Below are positions 1 to 5,054 of a DNA stretch of 5,054 nt, piece by piece. Source of the DNA: Candidatus Kaiserbacteria bacterium (GTDB lineage Bacteria > Patescibacteria > Paceibacteria > UBA9973 > UBA2100); contig NVTG01000124.1 in the NCBI GenBank assembly GCA_002401495.1, positions 1 through 5,054 of the forward strand, read 5' to 3'. Under the pieces are notes generated by a model. It saw only the letters and a list, made by a program, of their open reading frames with translations. It ran no database searches and was not told where the DNA came from. The stretch's first letter is position 1; each line of letters begins with the position of its first letter. The position numbers were made by a program, and so were the translations under genes.

Positions 1-56
1 CCTGCGAGAACATCTGAAACTTTTCCTTCAACTTGAGCGAGATCGTCTTTTGCCAT
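1..56 (-). CDS. infA: Translation initiation factor IF-1, N-terminal fragment (runs off left edge)
   Basis: Reading the minus strand from the ATG at 56-54 gives 18 complete codons, MAKDDLAQVEGKVSDVLA, before the window ends. This closely matches the start of bacterial IF-1, which typically begins MAKE/D followed by an acidic or hydrophobic stretch and then (E/Q)GxVxExLP, the first strand of its single OB-fold. IF-1 is about 72 residues long, binds the 30S A site, and acts with IF-2 and IF-3 in initiation. About three quarters of the gene lies outside the window. An in-frame ATG three codons upstream (65-63) would add MCA, but the MAK start is canonical for the family. No strong Shine-Dalgarno sequence is visible just ahead of either start. 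The gene is divergent from lpxD. The call rests on only 18 residues, but the match is distinctive. Confidence 0.85.
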   Translation of the reverse strand, partial: MAKDDLAQVEGKVSDVLA

Positions 57-196
57 AGCGCACATTAATAAGCTAAAAAGCTCCCGCTGTACAGCGGCTC
101 TACCCACTCACCACCTGCGGCGCGTTAGTATTTGTGGAAACGCCTCCACGCCCTCATCCTCAAAGCAAGAAAACAAGACAAAAGAATGGTGGCAAA
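57..196. other. Divergent intergenic region between infA and lpxD
   Basis: This 140-bp spacer must hold the leaders and promoters of infA (minus) and lpxD (plus). It contains a perfect palindrome at 84-97, listed separately. It also holds a small hairpin at 134-149 (GTGGA, six-base loop, TCCAC), which sits over the GTG at 134 that could extend lpxD. I could not find a convincing -35/-10 pair in either direction: TAGTAT at 126-131 on the plus strand resembles a -10 but has no matching -35. No tRNA or other RNA gene is recognisable. Confidence 0.5.
74..101 (-). promoter_or_regulatory. Palindrome followed by a T-tract in the infA leader; possible attenuator or terminator
   Basis: Positions 84-97 read CCGCTGTACAGCGG, a perfect 14-bp palindrome that folds as a 5-bp GC-rich stem closed by a GTAC loop. 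On the minus strand it is followed after GAGC by TTTTT (80-76), and the infA ATG lies about 27 nt beyond the stem. With a small bulge, an outer AGC/GCT pairing can lengthen the stem and bring it next to the T-tract, as in an intrinsic terminator. No minus-strand gene ends here, because lpxD upstream is on the plus strand. The element would therefore act within the infA leader or on an unannotated minus-strand RNA. It could instead be a dyad operator. Confidence 0.4.
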
Positions 197-1285
197 ATGG
201 TGATTACAGGTAAAGACATTCTTACGAGACTTGGCGACCTCATCGAAAAACATTTGGGTCCACTCGAATCTGAGGTCAGTTGCGTCAGTCCGGCTGAATC
301 AGCAGCCAGAAACAGCATCGTCTTCGCCTCAACCAAACAGCAATTGGAAGGTGCAATTAACAGCACCGCACCGATCATCGTCACAGGACTGATCGCCGGA
401 CCTAAAATTGAATCTATGATCGATTCAGGCCACGGTTCAGCAGATAAACTTTTTCTGCTGACCAAAGACCCCTACCTCGCGATGGCATTGTGCGCGAAGC
501 ACTTTTTTTCACACAACTGGATACCCGAAGGAAATAGCGGCATTCACCCGAAAGCCGAGGTGTCTGACTCTGCTTCAATTGGCAAAGGCAGTTACATCGG
601 TGCCAATACGGTTATCCATGCCGGAGTAAAAATTGGCCAAAACTGTGTTGTTCGAGAAAACACAGTCATCGACACACGGGCTGAGATTGGCGACGGTACC
701 GTAATTCTGCCGTTTGTTTTCATCGGCAGAGATTGTATTCTTGGAAAAAACAATGTTGTGCAATCATTTTCAACCATTGGCTCCGAAGGCTTTGGCTACG
801 CGCCGGACAGTTCTAACGAACGTGTTCATATACACCATCAGAGCAAAGTGGTTCTCGGCGATCACGTTGAGATTGGCGCGAGTACAACCATTGACCGCGG
901 CACCTTTGCCGACACAACAATCGGCGACCACTGTAAAATCGACAACCATTGTCACTTCGCTCACAATGTCAAAGTTGGTAAACGCGCGCTCATCGCCGGA
1001 GGCTTCCTCGTTGCAGGGTCGAGTGAATTTGGCGATGACTTCACCGCAGGCGGACATTGCCAAATTGGTGGGCACCACAAAATCACCGATGGCGTGACTT
1101 TGGCCACCGTCACAAAAGTGATGGGGGATATTACTGAACCAGGTGTATACGGCGGACAGCCCGCGCATCCCATTCAGCTCTATCGAAAAAATCTGGTTTC
1201 AGGTGTTAGGTTAGCGGAAATGAAAAAAAATATCTCCAAACTGATGCGCGAAGTTTTTAAAGAAAGAACTGACAAAAAAAACTAA
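197..1285 (+). CDS. lpxD: UDP-3-O-(3-hydroxyacyl)glucosamine N-acyltransferase LpxD
   Basis: LpxD transfers a 3-hydroxyacyl chain from acyl-ACP to the 2-amino group of UDP-3-O-acylglucosamine, the third step of lipid A synthesis, at the cytoplasmic face of the inner membrane. From ATG 197 the product has 362 residues (E. coli LpxD has 341). An N-terminal uridine-binding domain covers roughly 1-110. It is followed by a left-handed beta-helix of hexapeptide repeats from about 115 (GIHPKAEVSDSASIGKGSYIG) and a C-terminal helix at about 331-359. Family hallmarks are IGSEGFGYA (194-202), DRGTFADTTIGD, the catalytic-base His256 in FAHNV, His293 in GHHKI, and ITEPGVYGG. The reading frame stays open upstream to a GTG at 134. 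That extension is basic and proline-rich, has no Shine-Dalgarno sequence and lies in a hairpin; ATG 197 has GGTGG four bases upstream and starts where the family starts. No fabZ, lpxA or bamA lies beside it, so it may be a solitary or second copy. Confidence 0.93.
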   Translation: MVITGKDILTRLGDLIEKHLGPLESEVSCVSPAESAARNSIVFASTKQQLEGAINSTAPIIVTGLIAGPKIESMIDSGHGSADKLFLLTKDPYLAMALCAKHFFSHNWIPEGNSGIHPKAEVSDSASIGKGSYIGANTVIHAGVKIGQNCVVRENTVIDTRAEIGDGTVILPFVFIGRDCILGKNNVVQSFSTIGSEGFGYAPDSSNERVHIHHQSKVVLGDHVEIGASTTIDRGTFADTTIGDHCKIDNHCHFAHNVKVGKRALIAGGFLVAGSSEFGDDFTAGGHCQIGGHHKITDGVTLATVTKVMGDITEPGVYGGQPAHPIQLYRKNLVSGVRLAEMKKNISKLMREVFKERTDKKN

Positions 1286-1298
1286 AGTGTCCCACAAC

Positions 1299-1338
1299 GA
1301 AACATCTCAGAGTGAGGCTCTCAATGTTTCACTCCGAG
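1299..1338. terminator. Candidate terminator region with two competing hairpins between convergent genes
   Basis: Two inverted repeats share sequence here. The first pairs GAAACAT (1299-1305) with ATGTTTC (1324-1330) and adds an inner AGAG/CTCT pairing. The second pairs CTCAGAGTGA (1306-1315) with TCACTCCGAG (1329-1338). In the minus-strand RNA the one mismatch of the second becomes a G-U wobble, giving a 10-bp stem with a 14-nt loop. It is followed by moderately U-rich AUGUUUCGUUGU. The site overlaps the peptidase stop codon (1331-1329) and lies 13 bp past the lpxD stop. There is no strong T-run in either direction, so terminator function is inferred. Confidence 0.45.
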
Positions 1339-2528
1339 ACTGGCTCACCCAACTCAGCCATAAAGGCAAAACCGAGCCGAGCGAAACGAATCGCATGATC
1401 CATGTCTAGCTTCGCAATTGTGTCCCGGCTGCTGTGAATGCTTCGGTTGTAATTACTAAACGAAGATTCAAACGGGTAAACCGTTGCGTAACCTTTACGG
1501 TTCCAATTCGCATGATCACTGCAAGCATAATTACAGCTGGTATTGCCGATCTTATCAGCGGGAATCTGCAAGACCTGCATCGCAAGTTTGCGAGTCCACT
1601 GATTCAACACATCCGTGGTGTAGTCCTGAAGAAAGTAAAGTTGCTTGGATTCACGGGACGAAAGAAAGCCCGTCATGTCCAGATGAAAAACTCCCTGTAG
1701 TTTAATATTTCTCTGTTTAAACTTTTCAACAACGTGTTTGGACCCAACTAGGCCAACCTCTTCAGCCGCATAAAATGCAAAATAGAGGTCGTTCTCGTAT
1801 TTGACTCCACTATCTATCAGGGCACGAAAAACCTCTAACACAGACGCCGTACCCGAGCCATCGTCATCAGCCCCCGGTTTATTGCGTGAATAAGTATCGA
1901 TATGTGCGCCGATCAATACACCTGCAGCATTGACCTTACCTGCAAGCTTTACTACCACCGATGGCTGTAAATATCCCGACGTCTGAATAAGCTCTACCGA
2001 TACGTCATCACGTCCCTGAGCATATGCTAAAACTTCATCGCGTAACCACTCAGCCGCTTTTTTACCATTTTCCGTTCTCGCCGATCGATCCGGAAATTGT
2101 GTAAGCCTCTCAAGTGAAGTGCGAAATCGCTCCTTCTTCACTAAACCAAGTTTTGTCATAAGAAAACTAGCATGCTTAATACCTCTATTTTTGAAGGGGT
2201 CTACAAATGCCGTGGTTCTTTGCTCGCGGAAGCCATTGACGTCAAATGCAGTCAGCGCATTTTCTTGATATTCTCCGGTTATATCAAAAAAGCCACCGCA
2301 TGTACCCAACTCATGGTGAATGTCAGCAGTGACTTTTTCAATCGTCTCAGGTGTTACTTTAATAACGGAAAACTCTGCTCTTTTTTCTAATCGTTTGATC
2401 TGCGGATGTTTTTTACTAACTAGCTTAAATACCTTTTCTGGAAGCAAGTAGTACCTATCCTTGGAGGCTGCCGAAAGCTGTAAAGAAAAAACTATCGCAA
2501 TTAAAACGCTCATTGATTGAAACATCAT
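1329..2528 (-). CDS. Secreted M28-family zinc aminopeptidase (Vibrio leucyl aminopeptidase type)
   Basis: This 399-residue product is predicted to be an exported metallopeptidase that removes N-terminal, often hydrophobic, residues using two zinc ions. An N-terminal signal peptide (hydrophobic to about 19, then LSAAS) is followed by about 90 residues that resemble an inhibitory propeptide. The M28 catalytic domain runs from about 120 to 395. All five expected zinc ligands are present: His209 in GAHID, Asp222 in PGADDDGSG, Glu257, Asp284 in LDMT and His365 in SIHSSRDT. Glu256 of AAEEVG is the catalytic base. Cys332 and Cys336 in CNYACSDH match the disulfide next to the active site of the Vibrio proteolyticus enzyme, and PFESSFSNYN is also shared. 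The C-terminal PPC-type extension of the Vibrio precursor is absent. ATG 2528 has AAGGA six bases upstream; a second ATG follows directly. The gene stands alone, convergent with lpxD. Substrate preference cannot be read from sequence. Confidence 0.92.
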   Translation of the reverse strand: MMFQSMSVLIAIVFSLQLSAASKDRYYLLPEKVFKLVSKKHPQIKRLEKRAEFSVIKVTPETIEKVTADIHHELGTCGGFFDITGEYQENALTAFDVNGFREQRTTAFVDPFKNRGIKHASFLMTKLGLVKKERFRTSLERLTQFPDRSARTENGKKAAEWLRDEVLAYAQGRDDVSVELIQTSGYLQPSVVVKLAGKVNAAGVLIGAHIDTYSRNKPGADDDGSGTASVLEVFRALIDSGVKYENDLYFAFYAAEEVGLVGSKHVVEKFKQRNIKLQGVFHLDMTGFLSSRESKQLYFLQDYTTDVLNQWTRKLAMQVLQIPADKIGNTSCNYACSDHANWNRKGYATVYPFESSFSNYNRSIHSSRDTIAKLDMDHAIRFARLGFAFMAELGEPVSE

Positions 2529-2866
2529 TCCCCTTCCTTGGTGAAATCAGCCACTACAATATGACTTGCTGTCGTTGGTGAGAGGTCCAGTTCTTTATTG
2601 AGTCTAATTCGCGACCAAATTCTTGGGAGCCCAGCAATCACATCAACTCATCAGCACCTCTATAACTACTTAAAAAAACTACGGTTTTTCGATTTTTTAG
2701 TATTGCGGGAAATTAACACACAGCAATCAGGCACATTAAACTTTCTTTGGTCTGCTCAAACCGAATACTCCCAGTTGCCGACTAATGTCCGAGGTTCAGC
2801 CATCTCCATTGAGTTCCTTTGCACCTCACAGAATTTCATTTATTCTTTAGTCACGAAGGGGCAAAC
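2529..2866. other. 338-bp divergent intergenic region without a convincing gene
   Basis: This spacer separates the divergent peptidase and receiver genes. Two weak plus-strand promoter candidates are visible. One is TTTGCA (2818-2823), 17 bp, then TATTCT (2841-2846), which would give a leader of about 14 nt for the receiver gene. The other is ATCACA (2637-2642), 18 bp, then TATAAC (2661-2666), which would give a leader of about 190 nt. Between them, AAAAAC (2674-2679) can pair with GTTTTT (2684-2689) around a TACG loop, with T6 at 2693-2698 beyond it. This AT-rich stem is weak. An open frame from a TTG at 2598 runs into the receiver gene in another frame, but its product looks like no protein I know and it has no ribosome-binding site. 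For the peptidase I see a good Shine-Dalgarno but no clear promoter. Confidence 0.45.
2818..2846 (+). promoter_or_regulatory. Weak sigma70-type promoter candidate for the receiver gene
   Basis: TTTGCA at 2818-2823 and TATTCT at 2841-2846 each match four of six consensus positions and are spaced by 17 bp. Transcription would begin near 2853, just ahead of the AAGGGG Shine-Dalgarno at 2856-2861. The position fits well, but the boxes are poor and such matches are common by chance. Confidence 0.28.
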
Positions 2867-3241
2867 ATGTTCGACACTCAGAGAAAACTCATCGTTGTCG
2901 ATGACGACGATAGCTTTTTAAAAATTGTATGCCATAAGCTGAAAAACTCTCATTGGACCGTGCGTACATTTACCAACGGAAAAGGAGTTATCGAGGACCT
3001 CGACGGTGCCGACTGCATCGTCATCGATTACCGGCTCAATCAAGAAAATGGAATAGAGCTAGCCACCAAGATTCGGCAAACTGCAGCGGCCGACAAACTT
3101 CCTATTATCATTATGAGTGCTGCCGAACTATCCAATGAAGACCGTCAAGAGCAGGAGAGCCTCTGCCTGAAATTCATTAAGAAGGAAGTCGCTCTGTCCA
3201 ACGACTTCTCTGAAATCCTGGATACCTGCTGCCGAATATAA
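2867..3241 (+). CDS. Stand-alone response regulator receiver (CheY-like) protein
   Basis: The 124-residue product is a single receiver (REC) domain with no output domain, so it should pass a phosphoryl signal by protein contact rather than by binding DNA. The first strand LIVVDDDD places the acidic pocket at Asp12/Asp13. The phosphoacceptor is Asp54 in IVIDYRLNQENG, the switch residue is Ser84 in IIIMSAAE, and the conserved lysine is probably Lys105 in KFIKKE. Two usual features are changed: the proline of the D-x-x-L-P-x-x-x-G loop is Asn58, and the cis-proline after the conserved lysine is Lys106. ATG 2867 is preceded at five bases by AAGGGG; the frame is open upstream to a TTG at 2819, but those 16 residues are not part of the fold. 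No histidine kinase, phosphatase or chemotaxis gene is adjacent, so its partner is unknown. It converges on the lipoprotein gene with 23 bp between stops. Confidence 0.9.
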   Translation: MFDTQRKLIVVDDDDSFLKIVCHKLKNSHWTVRTFTNGKGVIEDLDGADCIVIDYRLNQENGIELATKIRQTAAADKLPIIIMSAAELSNEDRQEQESLCLKFIKKEVALSNDFSEILDTCCRI

Positions 3242-3264
3242 TGAAGTCATTCAACCTAGCTATA

Positions 3265-4164
3265 CTAAAAACCGAACAGTTTCGACTGCATTTTCTTGCC
3301 ATCAATAAAGCAAGTTAGGCGACTTATATACAGCGACTCTCCACCAACCACGGTCTCTAAAGACGCCATAAAAAACCCCATAAAAGATTGCACCTCGAGA
3401 ACAAAACTCTCGTCCTCTTCATTTTCGACCACGCTAGAGTACCTGGCTGTAAACCCTAAGAAACTGTTGTCGGAGCCATCTTTTTTCACAGCTACATTGA
3501 CAATTTGATTCGATTCTTTGACACCGCCGCTCGAATCGTAAAGACCATAAGAGAAGTCAGCAAAGTAGCCCGACTCCTTTTTTCGAATCAAAACATCGAC
3601 TTCGGCTGGCAATTGAAAAAATGAGCCACTTTTACCCCGGCACACAATTTCTATATCGTCTTCAGCCTCTTGAGTCGCGTCATCACCCTGAAGCGAAAAT
3701 ATTTTTTCGCCAAAAACTGCCGCTTTTTCGCCATGTGGCCGAGGTTTGAGATCAAGATCAACAGCTCTCGGTTCAATTTCTTTGCATTCATCTCGGACAA
3801 GCCAAGCCTTTTCATCACGTAATTCTATCGTAGATTCAGCGAGGGAGCCGTCATCGCATACGCTATCGTCACCTGTATCAACATAACGTTTGAGTTTTCC
3901 ACCATATCCTTCTCCATTCCCACTTTGAACCACTGATTGCGAACCATCGCCAGCAGTCTCCTCAGTCGTATCACTTAACGAGCCGTGCCCTGCGCCACCG
4001 CCGAATTGGTTGGATTGATCAATGCCGCCGCCAACGAGAGAATGAATGTCTTTCTTTGCTCCAGACAAGCTGCCTTGATTCGGCCGGAAACAGTTTTGAA
4101 AAAACAGCCCCAAACCAAGTAGAAGCATGAAATAGAGCACCATACGAGATTTCATAGAGTTCAT
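3265..4164 (-). CDS. Uncharacterised lipoprotein, probably envelope-anchored
   Basis: I do not recognise this 299-residue protein beyond its export signal. The N-terminus has a basic segment (to Met8), a hydrophobic core VLYFMLLLGLGLFF, and Cys25 after FFQN. This is an atypical signal-peptidase-II site, of a form I associate with Bdellovibrio-type lipoproteins. Residues about 30-90 are a low-complexity linker rich in Gly, Ser, Gln and acidic residues (GGGAGHGS, SGNGEGYGG). A short segment at 90-137 contains Cys103 and Cys127 (SVCDDGS, VRDECKE). An acidic stretch at 160-172 precedes a C-terminal region (172-299) of alternating hydrophobic residues that looks beta-rich and holds Cys175 and Cys285. 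The four cysteines after the lipobox could form two disulfides. There are two start candidates: ATG 4164 (used here, AAGGGA seven bases upstream) and ATG 4155 (AGAAGGA nine bases upstream). The predicted promoter favours 4155, which removes three residues. Confidence 0.75.
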   Translation of the reverse strand: MNSMKSRMVLYFMLLLGLGLFFQNCFRPNQGSLSGAKKDIHSLVGGGIDQSNQFGGGAGHGSLSDTTEETAGDGSQSVVQSGNGEGYGGKLKRYVDTGDDSVCDDGSLAESTIELRDEKAWLVRDECKEIEPRAVDLDLKPRPHGEKAAVFGEKIFSLQGDDATQEAEDDIEIVCRGKSGSFFQLPAEVDVLIRKKESGYFADFSYGLYDSSGGVKESNQIVNVAVKKDGSDNSFLGFTARYSSVVENEEDESFVLEVQSFMGFFMASLETVVGGESLYISRLTCFIDGKKMQSKLFGF

Positions 4165-4177
4165 TCCTTCTTCCCTT

Positions 4178-4206
4178 ACTATAGAGCTTGCCAGCTCCTC
4201 TCTCCA
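4178..4206 (-). promoter_or_regulatory. Predicted sigma70-type promoter of the lipoprotein gene
   Basis: On the minus strand, TGGAGA (4206-4201, four of six) and TATAGT (4183-4178, five of six) are spaced by exactly 17 bp. Transcription would start near 4171. The mRNA would then begin at the AGAAGGA Shine-Dalgarno (4171-4165), nine bases ahead of ATG 4155, which is why the second methionine may be the real start. The element overlaps the divergent plus-strand promoter. Confidence 0.45.
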
Positions 4207-4216
4207 CTTATAAAAT
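4188..4216 (+). promoter_or_regulatory. Predicted sigma70-type promoter of the TPR-like gene, giving an almost leaderless mRNA
   Basis: TTGCCA at 4188-4193 and TAAAAT at 4211-4216 each match five of six consensus positions, with the optimal 17-bp spacer. An alternative -10, TATAAA at 4209-4214, would have a 15-bp spacer. Transcription would start near 4223-4224, two or three bases before the GTG start codon at 4226. There is no Shine-Dalgarno sequence ahead of that codon, which agrees with leaderless translation. Confidence 0.5.
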
Positions 4217-4225
4217 TGAATACCT

Positions 4226-5054
4226 GTGAAAAGCCGAGTCGACTATGTCAAACTGATACAAAACAGCGAAGAAGCCATCCGAGATGGCCATGACCTACGT
4301 GCCCGACGCCTACTCTCAACGATAAAACTCAAAACAACACCGCGCCAACATTGCTTGCCATTGGCGAACCTTGCACGACGAGCAGGAGTCCCTAATCTGG
4401 CGCTAAAGATTCTCGACCCCGTCATCAATATGAAGAAAAATAATGTCACTCACCACGAAATGGCTGAATATTGCACGTCATTGCAAAAAATTGGCTCTCA
4501 CAAAGAAGCTCTATTGCGCCTCGAAAATCTAGATTATCAAATTGAGCCACAAATTTTAATTTATAAAACATTTTGCCTCTACAACACCTGGAACTTTATG
4601 CAGGCCATACCATTGTTGGAAACATATATCGGCCTCGACAATATCAGTGATTACCAACGCCTTATTGGAGAAATCAACCTCATTGCTGCCCTAGTAGTTA
4701 TTCGCAATTTTCCTGAAGCAAAGCCTCTGCTTGATCGTTTTATTCGCGTCGCAAAAAAACAGGGGTTTTCTCGCCTACAGGCCAACGCCCTTGAGTTGTA
4801 CTCACAGATTCACATCGAACAAAGAGATTATAGAGCTGCAAAGAAAACGTTAGAAGGTTCTCTCTCTCTTTTTGGAGACAAGTTTTCTCTAGATCGATTT
4901 TTTGCAGAAAAGTGGTTACTGGTCATTCAGGCAAGAGTTTCTAAGAGCACCTCTCCGATTCAGCACTACCGAAAATTGGCTAAAAAAATTGGCCACGTAG
5001 AAAGTTTGCGCGATGCCGACTACCAAGAGCTACGCATCAATGACCGCCCATCTC
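4226..5054 (+). CDS. TPR-like helical-repeat protein, N-terminal 276 residues (runs off right edge)
   Basis: An uninterrupted frame of 276 codons runs from GTG 4226 to the window end. A TGA at 4217-4219 closes the frame upstream, so GTG 4226 is the first possible common start, and the next in-frame ATG is almost 70 codons on. The product has no signal peptide or membrane segment and appears wholly alpha-helical. It shows successive helix pairs of about 30-35 residues: about 6-34 (DLRARRLL), 42-68 (LANLARRAGVPNLALKILDP), 76-103 (SHKEALLRLENL), 108-135, 142-173 (NFPEAKPLLDRFI) and 184-214 (RDYRAAKKTLEGSL). The spacing and small residues resemble degenerate tetratricopeptide repeats, which usually bind proteins or peptides. 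From memory it resembles a Bdellovibrio-group family of TPR-like proteins with a C-terminal winged helix-turn-helix; that part would lie beyond the window and cannot be tested here. It is divergent from the lipoprotein gene, with overlapping predicted promoters. Confidence 0.82.
   Translation, partial: MKSRVDYVKLIQNSEEAIRDGHDLRARRLLSTIKLKTTPRQHCLPLANLARRAGVPNLALKILDPVINMKKNNVTHHEMAEYCTSLQKIGSHKEALLRLENLDYQIEPQILIYKTFCLYNTWNFMQAIPLLETYIGLDNISDYQRLIGEINLIAALVVIRNFPEAKPLLDRFIRVAKKQGFSRLQANALELYSQIHIEQRDYRAAKKTLEGSLSLFGDKFSLDRFFAEKWLLVIQARVSKSTSPIQHYRKLAKKIGHVESLRDADYQELRINDRPS

Noticed and set aside
134..196. 21-residue N-terminal extension of LpxD from GTG 134
   Set aside because: There is no Shine-Dalgarno sequence, the codon lies in a small hairpin (134-149), and the basic, proline-rich peptide is not part of LpxD. 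ATG 197 fits the family start.
714..1173. Several overlapping open frames on both strands inside lpxD
   Set aside because: They are out-of-frame readings of a gene with complete family motifs, and their products have no plausible domains.
2737..2767. FliA (sigma28)-like pair TAAACTTT and ACCGAATA ahead of the receiver gene
   Set aside because: The spacing is four bases too long and the -10 matches only five of eight positions, so a motility-type promoter is not supported.
2819..2866. Upstream extension of the receiver protein from TTG 2819
   Set aside because: The receiver fold starts right after ATG 2867, which has AAGGGG at ideal spacing; the extra 16 residues have no counterpart in the family.
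2598..2921. Open frame of 107 codons from a TTG, plus strand
   Set aside because: No ribosome-binding site, no recognisable protein character, and it runs through the start of the receiver gene in another frame.
3236..3247. Short palindrome AATGAAGTCATT at the receiver stop codon
   Set aside because: Five-base arms with a two-base centre cannot form a stable hairpin and have no T-tract; probably chance.
3270..3290. Small hairpin followed by TTTTT at the end of the lipoprotein gene, minus strand
   Set aside because: The stem is only four base pairs, lies inside the last codons, and the T-run is just the final Phe codon and TAG stop. Too weak for a terminator.
4019..4449. Minus-strand open frames across the promoter region and the start of the TPR-like gene
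   Set aside because: They are antisense or shifted readings of the lipoprotein and TPR-like genes, and would cross the predicted promoters.
1..5054. CRISPR array, insertion sequence, tRNA or attachment site
   Set aside because: I looked for spaced direct repeats, terminal inverted repeats next to a transposase, and tRNA arms, and found none.

Overview
The window (5,054 bp, moderate GC, genes on both strands with short spacers) looks like chromosome from a Gram-negative bacterium, probably of the Bdellovibrionota. The Gram-negative call rests on lpxD (lipid A synthesis) and a lipoprotein signal peptide. The narrower call is an inference. It rests on the lipobox ending in FFQNC, a form I associate with Bdellovibrio-type lipoproteins, on a secreted zinc aminopeptidase, and on a helical-repeat protein that resembles a family I recall from that group. 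No ribosomal RNA, tRNA, insertion sequence, phage gene or CRISPR array is visible.

Layout. Positions 1-56 (minus) hold the first 18 codons of infA (translation factor IF-1), which runs off the left edge. A 140-bp divergent spacer follows, with a perfect 14-bp palindrome in the infA leader. lpxD (197-1285, plus) encodes a complete UDP-3-O-acylglucosamine N-acyltransferase. It converges on a secreted M28 leucyl-aminopeptidase-type metallopeptidase (1329-2528, minus) across 43 bp that can fold into two competing hairpins. A 338-bp spacer with no convincing gene separates the peptidase from a stand-alone CheY-like receiver protein (2867-3241, plus). The receiver converges on an unrecognised lipoprotein (3265-4164, minus). 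A compact divergent promoter region follows, then a helical-repeat (TPR-like) protein (4226 to beyond 5054, plus) that starts with GTG and is cut by the right edge.

How the genes relate. They do not form one operon: strands alternate as minus, plus, minus, plus, minus, plus, so each is probably its own transcription unit. infA and lpxD are housekeeping genes. lpxD acts on the cytoplasmic face of the inner membrane in lipid A assembly, but here it lacks its usual fabZ/lpxA/bamA neighbours. The peptidase and the lipoprotein are both exported. The receiver has no kinase beside it. The only pair whose arrangement suggests shared control is the lipoprotein and the TPR-like gene: their predicted promoters face apart and physically overlap, and the TPR-like gene appears to be translated from a nearly leaderless mRNA.

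I see no clear defence island, biosynthetic cluster or other novel multi-gene system. The most interesting parts are the 4165-4228 promoter region, the two uncharacterised proteins on either side of it, and the hairpin ahead of infA.
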